A stretch of 13,406 nt of DNA, from positions 1 to 13,406 of the forward strand of contig JBLIAZ010000055.1 of assembly GCA_047631875.1 (NCBI GenBank), in the 5' to 3' direction. The DNA comes from JBLIAZ01 sp047631875. GTDB lineage: Bacteria; Bacteroidota; Bacteroidia; Flavobacteriales_C; GCA-002722245. Below the pieces are notes generated by a model. The model was not told the origin of the DNA and ran no database searches. It worked only from the letters and a program-made list of their open reading frames with translations. The position numbers and the translations under genes were made by a program. Position 1 is the first letter of the stretch; each line of letters starts with the position of its first letter. Positions 1 to 5,726 of this stretch are shown piece after piece.

Positions 1-42
1 AAATGCTTTGAATAACGTCCTTAACAGTGAACTGATCGTTAC

Positions 43-67
43 TGGACTTGCAATAAAAAGTAGGACA
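43..67. repeat. Terminal inverted repeat, transposase 3' side of IS3-like remnant
   Basis: The sequence starts TGGACTTGC and ends GGACA. Its reverse complement matches 376-400 at 16 of 25 positions, mostly in the outer nine bases. It lies 13 bp beyond the OrfB stop codon, the usual place for the right end of an IS3 element. Confidence 0.6.
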
Positions 68-80
68 GTTTTTCTAAGAC

Positions 81-140
81 CTATGCTGCGTTTTTGATAT
101 TCATAAATTCTATTTCAATTTCTTTAGGTGTTTTATCTAT
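81..140 (-). pseudogene. C-terminal tail of IS3-like transposase OrfB
   Basis: On the minus strand this frame reads KTPKEIEIEFMNIKNAA and then TAG at 81-83. This resembles the extreme C-terminus of IS3-family OrfB proteins, where a 'TPxE' segment follows the integrase core. Only the tail survives, and it sits directly against the OrfA fragment in a different frame, which marks an internal deletion with its junction near 138-150. The piece is short, so family recognition depends on its position between OrfA and the terminal repeat. Confidence 0.5.
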
Positions 141-334
141 CCAGCACGCCATTTGTAAATTCTTGCTGCTTGGATTCCTAATTCATCTGCTAAATCTTTG
201 ATGTTATCTCGTTGATAACTCAAACGAACTGCTTCTGATTTAAACTCTCTGCTAAATTGTCGTTTTTGTTCACCACCTATTCTGTTTTTATTGGTGTTCA
301 CTTGTTCGTCGTTCCTCCTCGACTCTCTTGCCAT
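137..334 (-). pseudogene. N-terminal fragment of IS3-like transposase OrfA
   Basis: This 65-residue reading frame contains KRQFSREFKSEAVRL and then a helix-turn-helix with LADELGIQAARIYKWR, the pattern of the OrfA DNA-binding domain in IS3-family (HTH_Tnp_1) transposases. OrfA proteins are normally about 90-110 residues with a C-terminal leucine zipper, which is missing here: the frame stops at 137-139 right after the recognition helix. The first 22 or so residues are polar and unlike typical OrfA starts, so the true start may lie internally. It is a relic and probably not functional. Confidence 0.7.
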
Positions 335-375
335 AATTCTAATCTATTAATTTTTGGAATAGGTCTTAACTTTTG

Positions 376-400
376 TGTTCCACTAAAGCTAGCAAATCCA
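376..400. repeat. Terminal inverted repeat, OrfA 5' side of IS3-like remnant
   Basis: This is the partner of 43-67. The outermost bases read GCAAATCCA on the plus strand against GCAAGTCCA in the complement of the other end. It lies about 40 bp upstream of the OrfA start, as expected for the left end of an IS3 element. A match of GGTCTTA just inside both ends supports common origin. Confidence 0.55.
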
Positions 401-560
401 CTGAACCATTTATCAATAAAGGAGTGTAATTGGTTTGAAGTAAAAGAGGTAATCGCGCACCTCCGTTTCAATATAGGACCCTTGTTCTAAGGTCTATTTA
501 CTTTGAAAAACAATATCATATTAAGCACAAAGCGATCGCCAATTTTACTCGTAATAATAA

Positions 561-1004
561 TTATCTGGAAATCAATATAGTAGTAAACTCCATAGCGTCA
601 TGAGTATCTTCACGATCCCATCTATCAATAATCAATATTTCCGTTTTCTTTTCAGCAACCCAAACCTGACTATTATTTTCATTAGTTATCTTATCAAATA
701 CTATTGAAATACCATCTAAATTGTAAGTAATTCCAAAATTTAGATCAGTAGAAACCCATGTTCCTTTATGTTCCGATCCAGAACTTGTCTGAATAAAAGT
801 ACCATCACTCTTAAATGAAAATTGACCCGGAATTGTATCGCCTCCGGGGTATAAACGAGTAGTATTTCTTCTTTCCGTTATTCTTGTTTCAATTGTTCCT
901 GACCAATCTCCTGCAATCTCATCTTCTGGAATACCTCCCTTACAGGCCACAAATGAATAAGCTGTGATACTCAACGCTAAAAATAAAAGTAGATTTTTTT
1001 TCAT
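561..1004 (-). CDS. Small lipocalin-like lipoprotein (left cassette copy)
   Basis: This 147-residue protein starts with a lipoprotein signal peptide: positive MKKN, a hydrophobic stretch, and a lipobox ending VAC with the lipidated cysteine at residue 21. The mature part has a GDWSGTIETR motif, a central FSFKSDGTF segment and GTWVSTDLNF, the pattern of short beta-rich lipocalin-like/DUF-type Bacteroidota lipoproteins ('...GxWxGT...FxxDGxF...GxW...'). It is a clear paralogue of the protein at 7944-8402, sharing lipobox placement, DWSGT/NWSGT and SxDLNF in the same order. In its cluster it follows a truncated transglutaminase gene, with 79 bp between them instead of 12 bp, because the intervening gene has been lost. 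Ligand and role are unknown. The start is fixed by the signal peptide. Confidence 0.85.
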   Translation of the reverse strand: MKKNLLLFLALSITAYSFVACKGGIPEDEIAGDWSGTIETRITERRNTTRLYPGGDTIPGQFSFKSDGTFIQTSSGSEHKGTWVSTDLNFGITYNLDGISIVFDKITNENNSQVWVAEKKTEILIIDRWDREDTHDAMEFTTILISR

Positions 1005-1022
1005 AGTTATTTTTTAAAATAT

Positions 1023-1041
1023 CGATGAGTTTAACTCATCG
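1023..1041. repeat. Perfect 9-bp palindrome between truncated gene and lipoprotein
   Basis: The sequence CGATGAGTT-T-AACTCATCG is a perfect inverted repeat with a one-base centre. It lies 18 bp upstream of the lipoprotein start (1004) and 42 bp beyond the stop of the truncated gene (1084). No T-tract follows on the minus strand, so it is not a good intrinsic terminator. It could be an operator or RNA hairpin near the promoter that now serves the lipoprotein gene. The function is inferred from position only. Confidence 0.5.
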
Positions 1042-1083
1042 CAATAAAGTATATATTACATTCTTAATCCTACAATTAGCATT

Positions 1084-1629
1084 TCAAAAATCATTTATCT
1101 TCTTTTCAGCTTTGTAGCAATTGTGAAAAAATAATCGCGGTAAATATTTGATATTATTAATCTTCTCAGCATAGCTAAATGAAGCTTCTTGACCTAAGTC
1201 ACTTACATAAAAACTATATTTTTTGAAATGAATATCGTGGTGAAAAATATTATTATCCTGGTAAGCATTATCTGTTATTCTGGGTAACAATTTTTTCTTT
1301 TTACCTAAGGAGAAATAAATGTCATCTACTGAAGAAACAGCTTCACTGTAAAATATTCTGTCTAAAAAACCAAACCCATCTTTCAAGCTAATCAATTGAA
1401 CTTTAGTTGAAGAGGTAGAATAAACAAGATTATCAGAAGCTAACCCCTTCTTCCTTTTTTTCTCATTAAACTTAATGTGTGTAATTATGCTTGTTGCAAC
1501 AAAATCCTCGTTTGGATGTTTTTGTCTATATTTTTCCCCTTTTTCTACCCTATCTGCAACCTCCCCTCCGATTACGGCGAGATTTGCTGTAAAAAATATT
1601 ACGATAAAAAATGTAATTCTACTAACCAC
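1084..1629 (-). pseudogene. Truncated DUF3857/transglutaminase-like protein (left cassette copy)
   Basis: This 181-residue frame matches the first ~180 residues of the 648-residue protein at 3771-5717: signal peptide, ADRVEKG, KYRxKHPNE, KKKKLLP, DNAYQDN, IFHHDI and DLGQEA all occur in the same order. It ends within a dozen divergent residues after the shared LFF..YK segment, so half of the N-terminal domain and the whole transglutaminase domain are absent. The start is GTG at 1629, which aligns with the ATG of the intact copy. The frame has no internal stop, so it could still be translated as a short exported protein, but as a member of its family it is a deletion product. It lies 62 bp after the barrel-like gene. 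Confidence 0.85.
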
Positions 1630-1691
1630 CCTGTACTCTTTTACATTAATAAATGTGCTGCATGCTACAAACAGTACATCATTTAATAATT

Positions 1692-2459
1692 CTAATAATT
1701 AAAGAATGTGCACCAAACAAACTCCATTGTTAGCGCCCTTAAAGTATACCCTCTGTCATTAGTAACAAACAGCGTCGTCAAATCATCATCTGCTGCTGAA
1801 GCATAGTTATCTGTTTCGAACCCTAAACCAACTTTAAAACTTAGTTCTCTGGCATTATTATTTTCACTCCAATACCTGTAACCAAACTTAAACAGGGAAG
1901 TGACATACGCATTTCTGAAATCTTTGCCATAACCTTCCATCCACAATAAACCAGTATATCTTAAATCCAAACCTGCACCAATCACAAAACCCTTATCCTT
2001 GTCAGAATCCCATCCTGCTACGTTTCCATGATTGTATTCAAATAAAACAGGCATGTTTACTTCGCCAAATGCAAAACCTCCTTCACCACCAACAAGATCA
2101 ACCGATTCACTATTCATCGATACTAAAGACAGTTTTATTGCTGGATATACGCCTAACGAAATTGTGTTATTTACAGACATTTCAACCAAGTTCTTCCTCA
2201 TTCCATAATGAAAACCCAACAAATTCATTCCAGACATGTAATTAGAACTATTATTATAATAGACTTCTCCAGACTCCCTGAGAATCAGAGAAGTATGTGA
2301 AAATTGTGGAGCTGTCCTAACATAATTGGTTAATGCAGCGGAAATACCATAAGACCTAATCAAACTTCCGAAAAAAGAGTTATCATACTCTTCTTCTTGC
2401 GCAGTAACTGTTCCAAAAGAAACAGCAAAAGCCATAATAGTTAATAGAAAAACTCTCAT
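1692..2459 (-). CDS. Outer-membrane beta-barrel-like protein (left cassette copy)
   Basis: This 255-residue protein has a clear signal peptide (MRVFLLTIMAFAV..., likely cleaved after VTA at about residue 20). The mature protein has alternating polar/hydrophobic strands rich in Gly, Tyr and Phe, such as GFHYGMRKNL, GAGLDLRYTGLLWMEG and KFGYRYW, and ends in the aromatic FFNY, typical of barrels inserted by BamA. No named family was recognised. It is paralogous to 2971-3729, with more than half of residues identical by eye, including FHYGMRKNLVEMS and GNVAGWDSDK. It is the first gene of the minus-strand cluster. The shared C-terminus and the absence of internal stops suggest it is still functional despite the decay downstream. 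Confidence 0.8.
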   Translation of the reverse strand: MRVFLLTIMAFAVSFGTVTAQEEEYDNSFFGSLIRSYGISAALTNYVRTAPQFSHTSLILRESGEVYYNNSSNYMSGMNLLGFHYGMRKNLVEMSVNNTISLGVYPAIKLSLVSMNSESVDLVGGEGGFAFGEVNMPVLFEYNHGNVAGWDSDKDKGFVIGAGLDLRYTGLLWMEGYGKDFRNAYVTSLFKFGYRYWSENNNARELSFKVGLGFETDNYASAADDDLTTLFVTNDRGYTLRALTMEFVWCTFFNY

Positions 2460-2678
2460 AATTGCCTAATTATTTTTTAGATAATGTAAAGAAAGCAATT
2501 CTACATCTAACCTTCAAATAAACTATTCTTTAAGCGTTCCTATATAGCTTTACAACATAAAAAATCTATCAAACATCTTATTTTAGTTCTCGAATTTTCT
2601 ACGAAGCACTTTCAAAATTTCCAGTAAATGGTTTGAGCTCTGTACCACCTCGTTCACTCACTTTACACCGAAGATCAC

Positions 2679-2726
2679 CTCCAAATCCTCCCTCAAAAAG
2701 TTCGATATTTCACCTGTTTTGGGTAC
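2679..2726 (+). repeat. Direct repeat module, copy A
   Basis: These 48 bases match 8714-8762 at 44 positions with one single-base gap, including an identical 26-base core at 2685-2710 (8721-8746). The differences are all C/T or G/A transitions. Like copy B it is followed directly by a hairpin and T-tract. Read on the minus strand, one frame of both copies encodes a similar peptide with core ISNFLRED, and some differences are third-position silent, so it could derive from the end of a lost gene. Confidence 0.8.
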
Positions 2727-2729
2727 ACT

Positions 2730-2764
2730 GCCTCTGAAACTCACTGTTGCAGAGGCTTTTTTTT
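2730..2764 (+). terminator. Orphan rho-independent terminator
   Basis: GCCTCTG (2730-2736) pairs with CAGAGGC (2750-2756). AAC/GTT can extend the stem after one mismatch, and eight T residues follow (2757-2764). The form is that of an intrinsic terminator on the plus strand, but the nearest upstream gene is on the other strand. It therefore ends either a small RNA starting within 2460-2680 or nothing at all. Confidence 0.65.
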
Positions 2765-2822
2765 GTTTTGAAAATTTTACCTGAATATGCTATACACCTC
2801 TGTACCTAGTAATTTTGTTCAG

Positions 2823-2842
2823 AAAAAGTTCGATATCTCACC
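2823..2842 (+). repeat. Short third copy of the repeat core
   Basis: AAAAAGTTCGATATCTCACC matches the core of copies A and B with one change relative to copy A. The surrounding bases are not conserved and no terminator follows; only a weak 5-bp stem (ATAAC/GTTAT) lies just downstream. It is probably a truncated relic of the same module. Confidence 0.6.
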
Positions 2843-2970
2843 CTATCGGATAACGGAAGTTATTGGTCTTATTTGATTTTAACAATTGTACACACCAAGC
2901 TATTCCATCAATAATGAATAGAATTTACGTATTTTTACTGAAAACATAAACAGTTCTTGGACTAGAGATT

Positions 2971-3729
2971 ATGAGAAAACTAATGCTGAGTTTAACTATT
3001 TTATTTGGATCATTTGGGACGTGTATTTCTCAAGAAAGTTTAGAAGAGGATGATAATTCTTTCTTTGGGTCTTTTATCATGTCACGCGGCTATTCTTCGG
3101 TTTTAAATTATGTCCGAATTCAACCTCAATTTTCGCATACGTATATCAGCGTAACTTCAGATGATGAATTGACCTTGCACAATATTTCAAACGACATGAT
3201 GGGATTAAATTTGTTCGGTTTTCACTATGGAATGAGGAAGAACTTGGTTGAAATGTCAAATAACAAAACTTTCTCTCTGGGAATTTATCCCGCAATAAAA
3301 GCTTCGTTATTTGTCCTAAGAAGTGAGTTACTTGAAGATGATGGATTTGCATTTGGTGAATTCAATGTACCCGTTCTTTTTGAGTGGAATTACGGAAATG
3401 TCGCAGGGTGGGATTCCGACAAAAATAAAGGGTTTGTATTTGGAGCAGGTTTGGACTTTAGGTATTCCGGCTTATTATTTATGGAAGGCGAAAGAAGTGA
3501 TTTTAAAACCGCTTATGTTACTTCCCTTTTTAAGTTAGGATACAGGTATTGGAGTGCTGAAGATCATGCTAGAGAATTTAGCTTGAAAATAGGAACCGGC
3601 TTTACATCAGACAATTATCCGTCAACCAGTAATGATGACGTAAATCGAATTACAGTTGATAATAATAAAGACTACCCTTTGAGAGCATTCACTGCTGAGT
3701 TTGTTTGGACTACTTTCTTTAACTATTAA
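2971..3729 (+). CDS. Outer-membrane beta-barrel-like protein (right cassette copy)
   Basis: This 252-residue protein has a signal peptide (MRKLMLSLTILFGSFG..., cleaved near CISQ at residue 20). The mature chain is rich in aromatic and glycine residues with strand-like segments (GFHYGMRKNL, GAGLDFRYSGLLFMEG, KLGYRYW) and ends FFNY, consistent with a small outer-membrane beta-barrel. It is the first gene of a four-gene plus-strand run; the next gene starts 41 bp downstream. It is paralogous along its full length to 1692-2459. I do not recognise a named family. Barrel topology is inferred from composition and the terminal aromatic, so transport or anchoring is a guess. The ATG at 2971 directly precedes the signal peptide. 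Confidence 0.85.
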   Translation: MRKLMLSLTILFGSFGTCISQESLEEDDNSFFGSFIMSRGYSSVLNYVRIQPQFSHTYISVTSDDELTLHNISNDMMGLNLFGFHYGMRKNLVEMSNNKTFSLGIYPAIKASLFVLRSELLEDDGFAFGEFNVPVLFEWNYGNVAGWDSDKNKGFVFGAGLDFRYSGLLFMEGERSDFKTAYVTSLFKLGYRYWSAEDHAREFSLKIGTGFTSDNYPSTSNDDVNRITVDNNKDYPLRAFTAEFVWTTFFNY

Positions 3730-3770
3730 TTGGATGACATATCCATTTCACCTTTTGTAATCGTTTGCTT

Positions 3771-5717
3771 ATGCTTAAAAGAAATACTTTTTTAATTTTA
3801 TCTCTTGTCCTTTTAATTAATCCACTGTTTGCTGGAAAAGCTGCCGACCGTGTGGAAAAAGGAAAAAAATATCGAGAAAAGCACCCCAACGAAAAGTTTG
3901 TCGCCACCACTATGTTAACTCACATTACTTTCGATAAAAAGAAAGGGAAAAGAGGTTTAACAACTGACAATTACATAAGTTGTACAACAACAACTAATGC
4001 TGAAATAATAAGTTTAACTGAAGGCTTTACTTATTCTGAAAACATATACTATAGTCAAGCTGTCTCATCTGTCAGAGACATTTTTTATTCGTTGAATAAA
4101 AAGAAAAAGTTGCTCCCATATACTTCGGATAACGCTTATCAAGACAACGATATTTTTCATCACGATATCCGGTTCAAGAAATTCTCGTTTAAGGTCGGTG
4201 ATTTGGGGCAAGAAGCAAAATTTCAATACACTGAACAGCTTAACAACGTTAAATACCTCTCCAGGTTATTCTTTAATTCGGGGTATAAAGTGGAGCAAAA
4301 AACAATCATCATTGATGTCCCTGATTACTTAAATCTCGATCTCCGAGAATTTAATTTTGACGGTTTCAACATAGCACACGTAGTAGAAGACATTAGCAAA
4401 AAAAAGAAAAAAATTACAAGACACACGTATGTAATAAAAGGGGGGGAGAAACTAAAAGAAGAATACATGCAATCCAATATTGCTTTTAATTACCCTCATA
4501 TAGTGATGGTTCCCAAATTCTTTATTTATAAGGGTGAACAGAAAAACATTTTTAATGAGGCAAAAGATCTTTATAAATGGTACAATTATTTGACAAAAGA
4601 ATTAGAATACGGTAACTCTGAGTACAAAAATTTTACTCTTGAATTGATAAAGGACTGTAAAACAGAGAATGAAAAAATAAAGAAAATATACTATTGGGTA
4701 CAAGACAATATTAGGTACATAGCTTTTGAAGATGGAATCGCTGGATTCAAACCAGACCAAGCTCATAATGTATTCAAAAATAAATACGGTGATTGTAAGG
4801 GAATGGCTAACTTATCTAAAGCAATGTTAAAAATTGCTGGATTTGATGCGCGACTTGCATGGCTAGGGACGTCGTCTTTGCCTTATGATTATTCTTTGCC
4901 TTCTTTATGCGTTGATAATCACATGATCTGCGCTCTTCAAATAAATGATAACTGGCTCTATATTGATGGAACTGAAAAATTTCAAACATTAAAGACCAAC
5001 GCATATCGAATAAGGGGGAAACAAGTAATGATTCAAAATGGCGACAATGATCCCATAATTAATACAATCCCAAAAAACTATAATAGTTCTGATGCTTTTG
5101 TTCAAAAGTTAACGCTGGAATTAACTGAAAAATCCATGGAAGGAAAAGGTAAGGTAACCCTTAAAGGTGATGAAAAGAGAGCCTATTTGTATTATGTAAA
5201 ATACAGTCCTAAAAGCAGCCTTGAAAAGATACACCGATATTACTTTGCAAAAGACAACCCAATGGTTAGTATTTCCAACCTAGATTGCAAAAATTGCGTA
5301 CGTGATGAAGCTCATTTAGAAGTTTCCTATGATTTAAAAATTCGAAATAAAATTACTGCTTACGACGAAGAAATATACTTGGAATATGAATTCAACAAAG
5401 AGTTTAATGACTTTAAGGAAGATAAAAATCGAGTCACTGATTTAGACTTTAATAATTACTGTGACATTGCTCTTGAAACTACTTTTACTCATCCTACAAA
5501 ATGGAAAGTAACGCACCTACCGAGCACAATAGATATTAATAATGAAGATTTTAGGTTCTACTTTAAAATTTCGGCTAAAGGCAGAGGGAGTTTGGTTTAT
5601 GAAAAGATATTTAAAATAAAACAAGGCAAGATAAAAGTACAACGATACGAAGAATTTAAAAACGCAATGGTTCTTGTCAGAGAGTTTTATGATGATCAAG
5701 TAACATTTACAAAGTAA
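3771..5717 (+). CDS. DUF3857 / transglutaminase-like exported protein, catalytic triad intact
   Basis: This 648-residue protein (a TTG six bases upstream gives 650, but ATG at 3771 fits the signal peptide better) has a signal peptide cleaved near LFA at residue 21. The N-terminal ~250 residues fit the DUF3857 pattern. The central part is a transglutaminase-like papain fold: IYYWVQDNIRYIAFEDG, then KYGDCKGMA with Cys342, DNHMICAL with His384 and YIDGTE with Asp399, in the usual order and spacing. The C-terminal ~200 residues are beta-rich, as in this family. Such proteins may act as transamidases or as cysteine peptidases/amidases; the substrate here is unknown. It would act in the periplasm or at the cell surface. 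The gene is 9 bp from the next and almost certainly co-transcribed. The left-hand copy at 1084-1629 is truncated. Confidence 0.92.
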   Translation: MLKRNTFLILSLVLLINPLFAGKAADRVEKGKKYREKHPNEKFVATTMLTHITFDKKKGKRGLTTDNYISCTTTTNAEIISLTEGFTYSENIYYSQAVSSVRDIFYSLNKKKKLLPYTSDNAYQDNDIFHHDIRFKKFSFKVGDLGQEAKFQYTEQLNNVKYLSRLFFNSGYKVEQKTIIIDVPDYLNLDLREFNFDGFNIAHVVEDISKKKKKITRHTYVIKGGEKLKEEYMQSNIAFNYPHIVMVPKFFIYKGEQKNIFNEAKDLYKWYNYLTKELEYGNSEYKNFTLELIKDCKTENEKIKKIYYWVQDNIRYIAFEDGIAGFKPDQAHNVFKNKYGDCKGMANLSKAMLKIAGFDARLAWLGTSSLPYDYSLPSLCVDNHMICALQINDNWLYIDGTEKFQTLKTNAYRIRGKQVMIQNGDNDPIINTIPKNYNSSDAFVQKLTLELTEKSMEGKGKVTLKGDEKRAYLYYVKYSPKSSLEKIHRYYFAKDNPMVSISNLDCKNCVRDEAHLEVSYDLKIRNKITAYDEEIYLEYEFNKEFNDFKEDKNRVTDLDFNNYCDIALETTFTHPTKWKVTHLPSTIDINNEDFRFYFKISAKGRGSLVYEKIFKIKQGKIKVQRYEEFKNAMVLVREFYDDQVTFTK

Positions 5718-5726
5718 AAAACCTTT

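Larger units (their letters stand above)
43..400 (-). mobile_element. Collapsed IS3-family-like insertion sequence (about 360 bp)
   Basis: The interval is bounded by imperfect inverted repeats (43-67 and 376-400; 16 of 25 positions match, 8 of the outer 9). Read on the minus strand it contains the N-terminal part of an OrfA-type transposase followed almost at once by the C-terminal residues of an OrfB-type transposase in another frame. A full IS3 element is usually 1.2-1.5 kb, so most of OrfB, including its DDE catalytic core, has been lost. It cannot transpose by itself. No convincing target-site duplication is visible at these ends, so the outer limits may be off by several bases. The assignment rests on protein motifs and element architecture, not on a database match. 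Confidence 0.7.
2460..2970. other. Divergent intergenic region (511 bp) between the two cassette copies
   Basis: This region separates the two outward-facing barrel-like genes and must hold promoters for both. I found no exact TAnnTTTG (Bacteroidota -7 element) at a suitable distance from either start, so no promoter is called. It does hold one full and one short copy of a repeat also found after the plus-strand operon, and an intrinsic terminator on the plus strand with no plus-strand gene in front of it. The leaders immediately upstream of the two barrel genes are not alike. Confidence 0.7.

Noticed and set aside
257..490. 77-codon plus-strand frame opposite the IS3-like OrfA fragment
   Set aside because: It is antisense to a recognisable transposase fragment and crosses the terminal repeat; no protein features.
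532..539. GCGATCGC octamer, the core of the cyanobacterial HIP1 repeat
   Set aside because: Only one copy was noticed and nothing else suggests a cyanobacterium, so it is most likely chance.
1475..1702. Two overlapping plus-strand frames opposite the truncated transglutaminase gene
   Set aside because: They are antisense to a frame with strong homology to the intact copy; cysteine/phenylalanine-rich composition is typical of shadow frames.
2860..2970. Search for a TAnnTTTG promoter upstream of the plus-strand operon
   Set aside because: No exact match at a suitable distance; near matches such as TTATTTG lack the right spacing.
3765..3770. TTG as start of the transglutaminase gene
   Set aside because: ATG at 3771 gives a normal signal peptide and aligns with the GTG start of the left copy; the two extra residues are not needed.
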